NCBI RefSeq assembly: GCF_000247695.1
Contig: NW_004624781.1
Coordinates: forward strand, 12,383,468-12,447,467
From: Heterocephalus glaber
Taxonomy: Eukaryota > Chordata > Mammalia > Rodentia > Bathyergidae
Length of the DNA: 64,000 nt
Direction of reading: 5' to 3'
Below the pieces are notes generated by a model, which ran no database searches, had not been told where the DNA came from, and saw nothing but the letters and a program-made list of their open reading frames with translations. The position numbers and the translations under genes were made by a program. Below, piece after piece: positions 22,292 to 34,399 of the stretch (within the stretch, counting starts at the first letter, position 1; each line of letters opens with the position of its first letter).

Positions 22292-22558
22292 AGGTCCAAA
22301 GGAGTAGGGGAAGTAGGAAGGGAAGGGGAAAGGAAAAATTATGAGAAAAAAAAATGGCAACAAAGTCTATGTAAATAGGGAAGGGTGGAGGCGGTGAAGG
22401 ACACACAGGTAATGGGGACAAATTAAGAACCAAGATACATCATGTACAGGTACAAACACCCAATGATAAATGTAAATGTATTGTGTACCTAAAATGTACC
22501 AATAAAAGAATTTAAGCAAAAAAATAAAGCTAAAAAAAGTAAAATTTGGGCAAGAAAA

Positions 22559-22909
22559 TCTTTCCTGATGACAAAAATTAACTTGATACATTAGGGGATG
22601 TATCTGGATGTCTACTAAGGAGAAATATGAGTTCCAGTGAACAGATGTTTATTTTTAAGATTATATCATCCAATTTTTGTATTCAAAAAATAACTATGAG
22701 ACTATACCGCTATAGAGTATATAACTATACCACTATAGAGTAATAACTATACCACTATGGAGTAACCAAATTGGAATTTATTCTTTAAGACCACAGAAGT
22801 ATGAAGTACAGAATATTAGCTCTCTCTGCAAATCTAGAGCATGGTTCAAACTAGAAATTATAATAGATGAAGTTGATCTCGCTATTCTTTCTGCACTATT
22901 TAGTCTCTC
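22559..22909. other. Unique AT-rich sequence with a short tandem repeat
   Basis: Apart from the 22-23 bp repeat at 22701-22766, nothing was recognised. Confidence 0.4.
22701..22766. repeat. Three-copy 22-23 bp tandem repeat
   Basis: Units based on ACTATACC(G/A)CTAT(A/G)GAGTA plus a short ATATA/ATA linker. The copies differ by single bases and one indel. Confidence 0.85.
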
Positions 22910-23800
22910 AACAAATATTTACTGACCACCTATATATGGTGCTCCCTGTGAATGTAGTTAGTGTTAAAATGGTGAACAAAGCCCAAGCCCAGAATGCAAT
23001 GAGGAAGGTGTACATTAATCAAATGATCATACCGAGCAATACCTAATGACAAAGTCCTATGAGCACTCGGAAGAGTGATAAGCATTCCTTGAAAGTAGAT
23101 AACCAAAGGAATTTGACCTGGAGCGTGGAGAGGAAGCAGTCAAGGAAGCCTTGCCCAAAAAGAGGACACTTCATCTGAATTCCGACATATGACAAGCTGC
23201 AGGTGGGTGCAGGTTGGGAGCGAGCAGCGAGAATGATTAGAAAGTTAAAGTACTCGGAACAAGTTGGGGGGCAGGAGGGAAACTGGTGAAGGCTGGCAGA
23301 CCCAAACCATGCAGAACCTTGTAAAATGTGCCAGGTTTGCTCCTTCTCATAGGAGCAAGGGAGCCACTGACACATTTTAAACAATGAGTGGGCTTAACGA
23401 GACTGGTGTTCTCAAAATATTACTCTCCCTAGTGGAGAATGGGTTTAAAGTTACTCAGGGAAAGTAACAAGATGTCTAGACAAGAAGCAATAGCGGCTTG
23501 GATTTGGCCCAGCAGGGAGTGGGGAAGGTCCAAATTGGCCAATATGGCAGACATTTAGGTAAGGTTGGAAGGACTGGGTGGCCAATTGGCTGCAGAAGGT
23601 GGAGGAAGAGACAGGGGTGGAGGGTGAGTCTGAGGTCTTTGGTTTTCCTACATTTCAGACACTGGCGCTGTTTAGGTTGCTAGTCACCAGGTCTGGGACT
23701 TGCTGAATTTGAGGCACCCTTGGAGCAGTCAAGGGGAGGTGTGGAGTAGGTCCCTATAGAGGAAAGTCTGTGCTAGACATTTAACTTTGGAAATCACTTG
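22910..23800 (-). mobile_element. Long L2 (LINE-2) fragment
   Basis: Antisense L2 wording is continuous over about 0.9 kb: CAACAAATATTTACTGACCACC (3' end), AATGGTGAACAAAG, CATGCAGAACCTTGTAAAATG, GGAGCAAGGGAGCCACTGACACATTTTAAACAATGAG, GTGGAGAATGGGTTTAAAG, AGCAATAGCGGCTTGGATTTGG and GAGGTGTGGAGTAGG. No coding frame survives. L2 ceased activity before rodents arose. Confidence 0.8.
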
Positions 23801-23952
23801 TCAGTCAAACAATGGGCATGTATGGATGAGAAAGACAGAAAGGCCTGAAGAACTAGGAAAGAACCAGCAGAAACGTCTTCCTGTGGTAACTGGAAGAGGC
23901 AAATAAGCCTGCATAGGAGACTTGAAATGGGAAGGTAGACAAAACCTGGGAG

Positions 23953-24060
23953 AAGTTTTTTTGTTTTTGTTTTTGTTTTGGTACTGGGGATCGAACTCGG
24001 GACCCTGCATTTGCGAGGCAGGTGTCAGAACTACTGAGGTAAATCCCTGGCCCAAGTTTT
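23953..24060 (-). mobile_element. ID-like SINE
   Basis: Minus-strand SINE at about 23960-24053, with a (TTTTTG)n tail on the left, B box complement GGATCGAACTCGG, and A box altered (TACTGAGGTAAAT). A short candidate TSD AAGTTTT flanks it. Confidence 0.92.
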
Positions 24061-26180
24061 AAGACAGACAGAAAGGTCAACAGTGTCCATTTCTGCTGAG
24101 AGCTCAAGTGAGCTGAGACTGATAAGTGTACTTTGGACTTAACAGAGAGCGGAGCAAGTAACAGCAGATATTTGAACATGCTTTACTATCAGTGGGAAGC
24201 ATCTGCTTGGAGAGGAAGAGCCACACACACACAAAACAGAAACGTTGAAAGTCATTCTGGTTCTCTCCAGCATCATCTCAGCAGCCTAACCAATCTGCAT
24301 CATGCTGCACAACCCTACATAATTCTTAGTATCTCTCTAAAATGCATCTTTTTCCCCATAAAGGGGAAATATTGCAGCAATAGTAATATTGCTATGTGAC
24401 ACAAGATTGTTAGGAAGATTACAATAAGACTATAGGTGAAAAGAGATTTTAAACTATAAAAGAGGAATTAAAAGCGTAGCGATTATATTTTCTCCTCAAC
24501 CAAAGCTTTGGTTCAACCAAAGCTCACGGGTCCTATGTCCTCTTCCTTGGTCTCATCTGTGGCTGATGATGGCATACTGGGCCACTACTCCTAGGTGTCA
24601 ACAGGGGGCCTCCTGCAGCCTCGATGGTAACATGTAGAAAGGCAGCGCCAACACCTTATCACAGGCAGCATGGCTGACCGGCAGCCAGAGACCATCCAAG
24701 CAAAGACCTTTGCCTGGAGCATCCCTAAAATCATAGCCAGTAGGCAACTGCCTTCTCCATCTGCTCAGAAAGCACTGATTATTAGGTAATATAAAGAATG
24801 TCACTTTCTTTCTCACCCCTAAATTGAATCATCCAACCTTGTATGAATTGCGGAGGGTTTGGTTTTGAACCAGAAGAGTCATTTAGAAAAATAAGGCAAG
24901 AATGCCACCTTGGGGTTCCTGCAGTTAGCACAGTCTACCTACGCTGTGGATGGGAAAGGAATGGACTCCTTGAAGCTGTCCAATGTCACTACAGCACTGT
25001 TTGGAGATCCTTAGGGGCTTTTTCTGGTTGGCTAAGTTTAACTGTTGGAATCTTACAATTAATTTAAATGTTAACAGTCAGACTAATTCACCACATGTGG
25101 GGTCTGGCCTCTCCATATATTGAGCTTCTGGCTAGATCACATTCAGCTCATACCTACTGGCCGGTGGTCTCGCCTACTTCTGATTTGCTTGACTGGATGA
25201 CCTAGAGTTGGGGACATCATTTGATTTCCCCTTCCTTTCTCACCCATCTTTTCTGTTTATCTCAGTACAGATTAAAGGAAAATTGTAACAGTGTTGCTGA
25301 GGTTTTTGGTTTATTACTTTTGAAGGAATGAGGTTCGTGGCTTACAGAACCTGCTCCCAGTTTCAACAAGTGTAACCATAATAGGATTCTTCAGTAGAGA
25401 TGGTTTTTTTATTCCTTGACAGGACACCTTTATAATCTTTTTACTGGCACGGTTGTTCCCTACTTGTATTTTTAAAGGCAGTATAGGCAATTATATATTA
25501 TGGTTAGCATTTTCTCATTAATCTTTTAGCAACTCACCTTCACTTACTAAAGAAAAGTAAGTTCAGCTAAAGTTACAAAGGATCTAGTAGCAAACAATTT
25601 GGAATTTCAATTATTCATGTTTTCTTTCTTTGTAAATGCTTCCTGTTTCAAGTCAGAGTTTGGTCCAAATAAGGCTGTCAAGATGATTCTACACAGGAGA
25701 GAGGGAATATGGGACAATGAGGAGAGATTTGCCCCATCTAAACACTTGTTTACATTGTGCCTTTGGTTATGGCTGCTTACATGCCTATCTCCACCCAAGC
25801 CCAGTGGATTGCCATTGTCTCCCTGGTATGGGCTAGAGGTCACCAAGCACTGGTTGAATCCAGTCTCCCTTTCCCTTTACAGTTTCAAGGCATGCAGTTA
25901 TTTATTCTCTCACCATGCATTCATTGGAAGGTGGTTTTGTGATTGCATCTTTGAGACATTAGAGTGGGGCTGAGGGAAGAAAGCTGGACACCCACCGAGG
26001 CTAGGCTGAGTGCTCCTTGTCTTTGCAACAAAGAATGCAAAACAGTTACTTAACAGCAAAAGAGGAGAGAGAAAAAAGAAGAGAGATTTTTTTCCCCTTT
26101 AACCAGTTGTGGATGGAAGACAATATGTAGGACGAGAAGGGGTGGGAGACTTCAGATCTAATGATCTTGATGGATCTTTA
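24061..26180. other. Unique sequence
   Basis: Contains a 16-bp perfect palindrome at 24498-24513 but no recognised exon or repeat. Frames at 25599-25973 and its antisense partner are unsupported. Confidence 0.4.
24498..24525. repeat. 16-bp perfect palindrome with third half-site
   Basis: AACCAAAGCTTTGGTT, followed after one base by AACCAAAGCT. Probably a chance or slippage product. Confidence 0.85.
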
Positions 26181-26335
26181 AAGTCACGCCTTAGCTGGGC
26201 GTGGTCGAACACACCTGTAATCCCAGCACTCGGGCGGCAGAAGCAGGATGATCACAGTGAGTTTGAGGCCAGCCTGAGCTACATAGTGAGACCCTGTCTC
26301 AAAAAACAAACAAACCAACAAACAAGTCGCTTCTT
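26181..26335 (+). mobile_element. B1 SINE
   Basis: 7SL-derived body from 26193: AGCTGGGCGTGGTCGAACAC, CTGTAATCCCAGCACTCGGG, GTGAGTTTGAGGCCAGCCTG, GACCCTGTCTC, then an (AAAC)n-like tail. Degenerate flanks AAGTCACGCCTT and AAGTCGCTTCTT may be a TSD. One Alu monomer, no ID part. Confidence 0.92.
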
Positions 26336-26349
26336 AAATTCTCAGAGGC

Positions 26350-26515
26350 AGGTTGGGATTGAGTGTGAGTTTGGGCTCTGTGTGAGCAGTGTGACCTCAG
26401 GCAAGTCACCTAGCCTCTCTATACCCCAGATTCCTCATCTGCAAAATAGAATTAATAACAGTGCCTCCTCTATGAATTTATTATCAGGGTTAAATAGGGT
26501 AAATGGACATTGCTG
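26350..26515 (+). repeat. MIR element
   Basis: GTGTGACCTCAGGCAAGTCACCTAGCCTCTCTATACCCCAGATTCCTCATCTGCAAAATAG is MIR core wording in sense orientation. Confidence 0.85.
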
Positions 26516-28614
26516 TATGAAAGCATAAATCTCAAAGGTGAAAAGGCCAACCATCCCAGTTGGCAACAGAGGGTTCCTTTCCCTGGGCACTGGCCACTCA
26601 CAAGCTTGCACTTCCTTGGAGGGAGCCCCTCTCAACATGTATGGCCCCCACTCACAGCTGGGGAAAGGAGGGCCACAGTAAACACAGTTGGCTGCAGTAT
26701 GTTGAAATGTTTGTTAGGCAAAAACTGCTATGTTGGCTTGGAAAAATCAGCATCAGATAAAATAACTAAGCATAAAACAAGCATAAAAACTAGAAACCAA
26801 ACTTTGAGGAAATGGGAAATGCGGGTTAAGGCAACTTCAAGAGTTTACTGTGAGAGGAAAATTGCTGAGAAAGAATTGAAAATAGTAGTCACTGCTAGGA
26901 ATGGGTCAGGGCAAAGACAAAGTCCTAGGAGAAATAAATTAGTTCAGGGAGAATCCAGGGTTTCATTACATTTGATATTAAAGAGGCTATGTAAACTGCT
27001 GACCATTCTGACACAAAGACCTGACCCACAAAGGAAAAGAAAAGAAAGATCAGAAGCCTGAGAGTTCAGTCTTTAGAGGAGAAACCTCTGACTCCACAGG
27101 TGATGAAAACCAAAATTTAACTTTAGGGCTCAAATCACAAAAACAGAAATGCTCTGCTGTAGCTTTGTTTTGGAATAATATTGATTCCAATGTTTTTTTT
27201 TAATGTGGTTTGCAGTAAGCAAATATTGACTTTAGTCACTTGCTTGACCTCCATTAAAAACACCAAAATCATTCATTAATTTTAAAACTGAGCAATCATT
27301 TTAATGCCTGGACAGGCATTTTCCGCCATTGTTGGTGGGTGTGCAAAGCGCACCACTGCCAGTGAGGAGCAGTGACACACTGCAGTGTGTCAATGGCTAT
27401 CAGGATTTCAAGTCCATGTGTCTTCAATGCAGCACTGGTCAAGGACTATCTCCTGGGAGCTCTTATATCCCACCCTGTGGGCCACAGAGGCAAGAGTCCC
27501 AAGGGCTTTCCCTTGGGGGCACAGCTGCAGTGGAGCCAGGGTCAGGAGCCTAGAGGTCCCCAAGGCAGGCCTGAGACAGAGCCAGCAGGCAGCACCTGGT
27601 GGAACTGGGCAAGGTCTGCACAGCTGGGCACCACAGCTGTGGCTGGCAGGAGAGGTGCATCTCAGAAGACCTGAAGTGGGGCACAAGAGGCATTTGGTGC
27701 ATGGTGCACGTCACACCGTTAAGGGCTTAAATATTTGTTCAATGAAAAGACTCCAGGTGACCAGATCTCAGAATCACACAATTGGAGGCCTTGGAAGCCA
27801 GCCTCTCCAGTCTCCCACCTGAGTAGATTTTCCTTCCCGAGGAGCCCAGCAGGTACTCCAGCTCTTCCCCAAAAGAAGGAGTCACTCCGTGTTTAAGTAG
27901 CTCTGACTGCTGAGATTCATTCCTCACAGGAAGAGAAATTTGTGCAGCTACAAATTCCACCCTCCCTTCTAGCCCTGTTCCCAATAGCAGGAAAGGAGCT
28001 GTCCAGTCCCGTCCCCCCCCCGCCCCCACATATCTGCTCCTGTTGCCTGAATAGGGAGGAGAATCCTGCTTTCAGCAGATTTTGGAAAACTTGACAGAAT
28101 GAAATAAATTGTAAGGAAACACAGAGATCAGTTCAAAGAAAGACAGAAATCTATGTTAACACTGTAATAAAAAAGAAAAAACTATGGTCCCACATCATGG
28201 AGGCAAGGATTTCTCTTCTCACATACTATACTCTCAGATGAACCTGCTTGGAAAAAAACACCCCAAACTGCTGACTGGCCTCACTTCAAGTTCATGTCCA
28301 GTCACCTTAAGGGAGCACTTTGGTTCACTTGAAAACCCAACCAGTCTGTCCAATTCCCATTCTCTGTATCAACTTGTTCCTATATTGTCTCTTTCCCCAA
28401 GTTTCAGAACCTTTCTCCTCATGCCCAGCTGATGGCTGTACTTCTTGTTTCAATAAGAATACAGAAACACTCAGAAAAGTCCAGTTTCCCATCTCCCTAC
28501 CCACCAGCCTACTACAGTCTGTGCTCACATCTAACTTCCTTCCTGTTACTATATGTGCCAAATTACAAATATGTCTACAAATAGGACATTCCTTCCTTCA
28601 AAAGGTGGAGCCCA
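26516..28614. other. Unique sequence
   Basis: Overlapping plus frames at 26510-27061 and 27329-27822 lack any family motif. A C-run (28013-28027) was noted. No exon is supported. Confidence 0.4.
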
Positions 28615-28757
28615 GGCTGGGTGCAGCAGTGCACACTTTTAGTCCCAGCTACTAGGAAAGCTAAGGCCAAAAAGGCAGGAGGATAATTTGAGCCCACAAG
28701 TTCAAGACCAACCTAAGCAACACAATGAGATCCCCATCTCAAAAGCAAAACAAAATA
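28615..28757 (+). mobile_element. B1/Alu-like SINE
   Basis: GGCTGGGTGCAGCAGTGCACAC, TAGTCCCAGCTACTAGG, AGTTCAAGACCAACCTAAGCAACACAATGAGATCCCCATCTC, then an A-rich tail. An old 7SL-derived copy. Confidence 0.75.
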
Positions 28758-30522
28758 TAAAGCCTAAATTCCCTCTCTGTGGCTGAGGACTTAATGGCTT
28801 ATTCTTAACAAATAGATCATCCAGGCTCTGTAGATGTGTGACTTCTAAGACTGAGTTATGAAAACACTGAGGCTTCTGCGAGTTTTTTCTGGGTTCATTT
28901 AACATAGAGGACACTGCCATGTTGTGAGTTTACTCAACCAGCTGTTTGAAAGGGTTCATCTGGTGAGGAACTGAGGCTTTCTGCCAATAACCAAAATGGA
29001 CTTGCCAGTCACGTGAGTGTGCCATCTTGGAAACAGATCCTCAGCCCCCAGGCATACCTTTACACGACCAGTCTTGAATAAAATCTTCACTACAACTCAT
29101 GAGAAATCTTGGGCCAAAGCCAACAGGCTGAGACGCTGCTAGGTTTGTTCCTAACCAACACACGTGCTGTGAGATGATAAGCCTGGGTATTTCACACTCT
29201 ACACCACTAAAAGGGGAAATTTGGTACAGAGCAAAGATAACTGACACATTATGGATGGACTGTCCTTGGTTCCACCGTAGGCTTCCACTTTAGCCAGACT
29301 CTCTACAAAGACCTTTTCTTTCCTGTGTCCTTCCATTTAAGAATTAACCCTTCACTTGACAAAGAAGTAAACACGCCCAGGTGTGCCCCAGGGTTGGCTG
29401 GATGAGAAAGTTGCCTAGCCGGCCATTCAAACAATAACATTCTACAGGAGAAAGATGCTGACAAGCCCTGTTCACTGCCAGCATCACCATTCAGAGACCT
29501 AGGAGCCGACAGGAAAACCTCCCTGCATAGCACAGTGTGTGAGGACAGCTGGGGGCAGCCAGGGTGGCCATTTCTGGGAGGGAGGGAGGGAGAAAAGAAG
29601 GGAGCAGGTAACACATTGCTCTCATATGACTTGACAAAAAAAATCATAGAACTTTAGGACTGCGTAGCACTGTGGAGAGTGTGTACTGCAACCCTTCTTT
29701 CTGCAGAGGACAGTGACGTCCAACATCCAGGGACAGGTGGCTCATCTGAGGTCAAACACAGTTTTAGCAACAGAGCTCTGACAAGACCGCCAGCCCTTTG
29801 GCTCCAGCTTCAGAGCTATTTCCACCTCTCTGCACCATCCTAGCTGGCCATACAGAAACATCAGGAGGAGAAACTTTCCCGCTGTCAAAGGAGGGCGAGC
29901 TCTGCACGGTGCCTCCACCCCACCTCGGCCACCCCCGCCCCCAACCTTGACTCACAGCTCACAGTGAAGTGGCTGTCTGCATCCTTGGACAGTTTCTACT
30001 GCCTCTGCATCGATTAAACCTTGATCTCATTTATTATCTCAGGAAATGGTCTCAAGGTCACAGGGCTGGAAATTTAATTATGGTAGCAGTATATTAAGTG
30101 GCACATTTAAAGATGCTGAATTGTAGTAATTAATTTTTTGGATGGTGGTCTTGGAGGAACGGGTTTTCTCCACACTGGGTGTTCAGCATCCATCATAGCC
30201 ATTGAGCTTGGCAGCTGTCTTTTACCTTTAAACTGCCTCATTATTCATCTTTTACGACCAGCCCTTAAAAACCCTAGGCACCGATATCCCCTTTTATTGT
30301 AATATATGTGTGCAGTGGGAACGGAGCCATACTTCACCTTTGCTATAAAACATGAGCCAAGGGTGCCAGCAGCTACCTGAGCTGGCCTCTAAATTGAGAC
30401 AACAATTACCCTTCGCTGACATCTAGTGTCACAGGATGAGATATAGCCAGAGCTCAGGATCCATTGGTCTGGAAAACTTGCACTTTCCCCGTGATAAAGC
30501 CTGTCACCCACGAAGCTCAGCC
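28758..30522. other. Unique sequence
   Basis: Holds a short (GGGA)n at about 29575-29594. No exon or major repeat was recognised. About 29645-29790 may be an old MIR-type fragment, not called. Confidence 0.35.
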
Positions 30523-30581
30523 CCGGAAGGAAGGAGGGAAGGAAGGAAGGAAGGAAGGAAGGAAGGAAGGAAGGAAGGAAG
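30523..30581. repeat. (GGAA)n microsatellite
   Basis: About 14 GGAA units with one GGAGGGAA interruption near the left end. GGAA arrays are generic ETS-type half-sites, but no use is shown here. Confidence 0.95.
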
Positions 30582-31099
30582 GGACTGACTGGTACTGACT
30601 GTTGACTTTGCTGGAACTCTAGGTTATTGAAGAGGGCATCCATCTGCCAAAGCCTTAACGAACTTGTAATGTTTAATGAAGAGACAGTCATTAAATGTGT
30701 TTGGTTCAAATATCGGGCTCGATGAGCCTGGGTGGTACATAATAGAGAGGTGGGAAAATATGAATTAAATTAGAGAGATTCATTAAAGAAATTGCCCTGG
30801 AGCCCAAGAATGTCTGGTTGTCAGACAGGCCTGCCAGGAGTAGGAGCTCATGTGGGGAGGCAAATGCCAACTAGTTTTAGGTTTAAATTCCAGAATACCA
30901 CTGCAAAATGTGCGGAGGTAGTGACCGGCCTTTTCTTGTAAAGAAAGGAATATCCATAAAAACTGGTGTGTGGATAGGAAATCATCAGAAAACTTGTGTC
31001 CTTTGCCTCCCTCAAAGTACTTATGCATTTTCAAAGCACAGACCCATTCCATCCCACTGCAGGTGGGCCTGTCCTGCCCTCTACTCCACAGTTCCTCAG
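30582..31099. other. Unique sequence
   Basis: Nothing recognised. Confidence 0.35.
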
Positions 31100-31250
31100 T
31101 CTGGGCATTCCTGGTGTTTTCCATCCCCCTTTGCCGTGGAATGTTTAGCAGCATCCCTGGCCTCTACTAAAGCCAGTAGTCCCTTCCCCTACTCGTGACA
31201 ACTGAAAATGTCTCCAGATCCTTTGGAAAGCAAAACTGCTCCTGACTGAC
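31100..31250 (+). mobile_element. hAT-type MITE remnant
   Basis: GGAATGTTTAGCAGCATCCCTGGCCTCTAC...GCCAGTAGTCCC...GTGACAACTGAAAATGTCTCCAGA...GGAAAGCAAAACTGCTCC matches an old mammalian hAT-Charlie-related repeat from memory. The family name is not certain, and the right terminal repeat has decayed. Confidence 0.55.
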
Positions 31251-31999
31251 AACTATTCAAGGAGCTGGTTCATACCTCTGAACCCATCTGCCCCAGCGCC
31301 TCTCCCTGGCTGGAGGAGGCACTGTCGGCCCAGAGCACCTGAGCTGCCCTACATGGCCTGACAGCCATGCACGCCCAATAGTGGCCACACTGCATTGCCT
31401 TGTTGTTGAATCTTGGCCTGCTTAACCCTAACTCTTAGCTTTGGCCAGTCTCCAGTCTTTATCATGAGCATTGTATGAGTTCCTCATCTTATTTTGGTAG
31501 TGCTCAAAGACCTGCAACAAAGACCTAATACCAGGATTTAAGTGTCTTCTTCTCAGTCAGACAATCGACCTATGTTTTCTCTTGGGAAGTCCTCAGGGAA
31601 CAAGACAATAGAAAGTACAGCCATGCCAGAATTTACATTCCAATGGCAAGAGATAGCCACTAAGTGCATTAATAAATAAGCGTTTTTAGAGGGTGATAAG
31701 TCCAGTGAAGAAATAAATAAATCAGGTAATTAGAAAGAGTGCAGTGGAGAGGGTAGGCTCCTCCAGCCATGGCCTGTAAAGGACTCTCTAGGAAGTGAAG
31801 AGAAAGAAACATGAGTCACAAGAACCAAGTGGCCTTGGACTCAGTGTTCCTGGTCATTACAACAGGCTACATGTAGGAGCATGCACAGAATAACCACCCA
31901 AAGTCTTAAGTACAACACACACATGTGTGCATGCACACATAACTCCACCCAGATTAAGATCTACAACATCTCCTAAACTTCATATATCAGAGATTTCTG
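31251..31999. other. Unique sequence
   Basis: Includes a short ACACAC/ATGTGTGC palindromic stretch near 31916-31940. Otherwise nothing recognised. Confidence 0.35.
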
Positions 32000-32453
32000 C
32001 ATTCTCATGCCTATTTTACTGCAGTATTCACAATATCCAGGAAACAGAATCAACCCTAGTGTCCATCGGTAGGAGAACAGATAAAGAGAAGTGACATATG
32101 CACAAAATAGAGCACCATCTAGCCACGAAAAAGAAAGTGAAATCCTGTCACCCGCCACCACATGGATGGAACTGGAGGGTGTTATGTTTAGTGAAATAAG
32201 CCAGACACAAAAAGACAAATATGAGCACATAATCTCACATGTGGAATCTAAAAAGGTGATATCCTTGAAATGGAGAGTAGACGAGTAGTTCTCAGAGGCT
32301 GAGGAGAGAAAAGGGAAGGGAAAGGGGACAGGTTGGTCAACCAGTTCCGTGTTACAGTAGGAAGGAAGTGTATGTTCTGGTGTTCTGTTGCTCAGTATGG
32401 TGACTGAAATTAAAAATAATGTATCATATATTTTGAATAGCTAGGAGAGATTT
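32000..32453 (+). mobile_element. L1M-type LINE-1 3' end, left half
   Basis: CAGTATTCACAATATCCAGG, CACCACATGGATGGAACTGGAGG, GTGAAATAAGCCAGACACAAAAAGACAAAT, CATGTGGAATCTAAAAAGG and CAGTATGGTGACTGAAATTAAAAATAATG follow the L1MA/MB 3' region. The element continues at 33129 after a nested insertion. Confidence 0.85.
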
Positions 32454-33128
32454 GTTTTCAGTACTAGGCATTGAACCCAGGGCCTTCACACTAAGCTACT
32501 ATATTAGTTACTTTTCTCATTGCTGAGACAAAATTCTTGACACCAAAATTAAAGGAGGAAAGGTTTATTTGGCTCAGAGTTTGTAGACGTTTCAGTCCAT
32601 AGTCACCCAGCCCCAAGGCAAAGTGGCATAGCAGAGGAGCATCACAGAGGAAAAACAGTCCACGGCAAAGCAGGGCAGGCAGAATGTAGCCAGCAGTGAT
32701 GCAGAAAGCACACAGCAAGCAACAAGCAGCAACCATAGTAGCCCTCTTGCTGTCCCTTATATTCTATCCAGGGTACCCACCCTTTGGGCAGGTAGCATTC
32801 ACACCCAGGGTGGGGCAGCCTTAATCCTAGCATCATGCCACAAATCAACCCCAGTATTACATCCTTGATCCCAGCATCACACACTCTAGATCCAGCCACC
32901 TCTGAAAACCTATGGCCTATGACTGCATGAGGTTTTGAGGGACATTTGGATACAAGCCACAACAGCTACATCCTAGCCCTGTTTTATTTTATTTTACTAT
33001 TTTATTTTACTTTGGGGACAAGGTCTTGCTAAGTCACTAAATTTCCAAGGTTGGGCTCAAACTTACATTCCTTCTGCCTCAGTCTCCTAGAGTGCTGGGA
33101 TTACAGGCATGAGCTACCATATTTGGCC
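32454..33128 (-). mobile_element. B1-dID composite split by a MaLR LTR
   Basis: The ID part (antisense) lies at about 32459-32499 (GTACTAGGCATTGAACCCAGGGCC...CTAAGCTAC) and resumes at 32965 (GCTACATCCTAGCCCTG). It is followed by a TTTTATTTTA linker and the antisense B1 part at 32995-33125 (GACAAGGTCTTGCTAAGTC, GTGCTGGGATTACAGGCATGAGC). The SINE sits inside the L1M 3' UTR. Confidence 0.85.
32495..32969 (-). mobile_element. Solo MaLR LTR with exact 5-bp TSD
   Basis: The LTR at 32500-32964 reads antisense from TATTAGTTACTTTTCTCATTGCTGAGAC to GGATACAAGCCACAACA. GCTAC lies on both sides (32495-32499, 32965-32969). A 5-bp duplication is the class hallmark of ERVL/MaLR. It cleanly splits the ID half of a B1-dID. 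Confidence 0.93.
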
Positions 33129-33300
33129 TAGAAGAAGGATTTTGAGTGTTCTCATCATAAGTGATAAAGGGATAGATATGCTAATTACATTACACAATGT
33201 AATTGATTTGATCATTATACAATGTGCACATGTCTCAAAACATCACATTGTACCCCGTAAGTATGTGATTATTGTGTGTTGATCAAAAATAAAATAAAAT
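33129..33300 (+). mobile_element. L1M-type LINE-1 3' end, right half
   Basis: AAGGATTTTGAGTGTTCTCATCA, ATAGATATGCTAATTAC, TTGATTTGATCATTATACAATGTG, CATCACATTGTACCCCGTAAG and TCAAAAATAAAATAAAAT form the L1MA/MB terminus. This is the continuation of the element that begins near 32000. Confidence 0.9.
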
Positions 33301-34399
33301 CTATACATTTCCACCCCCAACAGACTATTCCTACCCCTTCTCTATCCATACAGACTGGCAGAGATAGCTATTCTGACTTTGATCATTTTTTGCCACAGGC
33401 TGTATTATACTTCATTGTGTTCTGAGTTCCACACCAGCAGCTTTTTATACATTTCTTGAAGCTTCTCATTACTTAGAAGACTGAGAGGGGTCCCCACTCC
33501 CTCCCTAGGAAACCAAGGGGACCAGTTGTGATGGAACCCATATGACCAAGCCTCAGGCAGAAAAATCCAGCCTAGGCAGATTCAGTGAGGCCAGGGGGCA
33601 GGAGAGACACAAGGAAGACAGTGTACTGTGACTTCATCCATACCCTTCCCTTCCTGTTTCCTGAAGGTAGATTCCTGACAGAGAGAACAGAAAAAAGAAA
33701 AAACATTGGACTCTGCCTAGCCCTTGTTAACCAATGAGGCCGCAGCCAGTCCAGCGTGATGCCTGTGACTCATCAATGGCACTTCACCCTGAGGACATCC
33801 TGGGAATCCTGGGGTCACCTCCACCTGGTCAATGAGGCCTGGACACTTCCAGGCCCTGTGAGGAATGGCTTGGAGGTGGGCAGGTAGCATTCCACGCTGG
33901 CCATGGTCTTGGAGCAGGTTCTCACGTCAACATGGCTTGTACCCAGTGTGTGCTTCTCTACACCAGTTCTGGATGATCGTTTTCGCCACACTTAGTGATG
34001 GTAAAGAGAAATGCTTCACAGCTTGGAAATCTGCTTCTCCTTTTGCCATTGACTAGAAATTTGGTCAACAGAGTTGCCTGCTTGATGTCTGCATCTCTTC
34101 ACCTGCTCGGGGGTTAGGATAGACCCCCTACCACCTCATGGAAGTCAGACAGAAGAAGCCCTCTGTCTGTCCCCTTTCTCCTGTGACTCTGGAGTCACTC
34201 AGAGGATAGCTGTCCTCCTTCCCCCTCACTCCTCCTCATTCCCTCTTGGTCTTCCTAGGAGGCATTAGGACCACCTCTAGGGTTACTCCATAGCTGCTCT
34301 CTGGGCCACCCTGACAGGAGATCCAGCGACTGTCACCACTGTCCCCTTCCAGCCCCACCCCACAGGCTGATCACCTCTCTGAAGAAGCAGCCAGGACAT
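33301..34399. other. Unique sequence
   Basis: Nothing recognised. CT-rich around 34200-34260. Confidence 0.35.

Larger units (their letters stand above)
21751..22558 (+). mobile_element. 5'-truncated LINE-1 with perfect 18-bp TSD and assembly gap
   Basis: The insert at 21769-22540 contains the end of ORF2 (ATCATACCACAGCGATATAT; TTTATAGCGGCACAGTTTG; GGAGTACTACTCAGCCATAAAG) and a 3' UTR with a polypurine tract (22290-22400) and TGTACCAATAAAAG end. Direct repeats AAAATTTGGGCAAGAAAA at 21751-21768 and 22541-22558 are identical. The element contains a 100-N gap next to a duplicated segment. Confidence 0.95.

Noticed and set aside
21957..22433. 158-codon minus-strand frame
   Set aside because: It is antisense to a LINE-1 3' UTR and crosses 100 Ns.
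26510..27061. 183-codon plus-strand frame rich in K/R
   Set aside because: No family motif, it starts at the edge of a MIR, and basic composition alone is not evidence of a gene.
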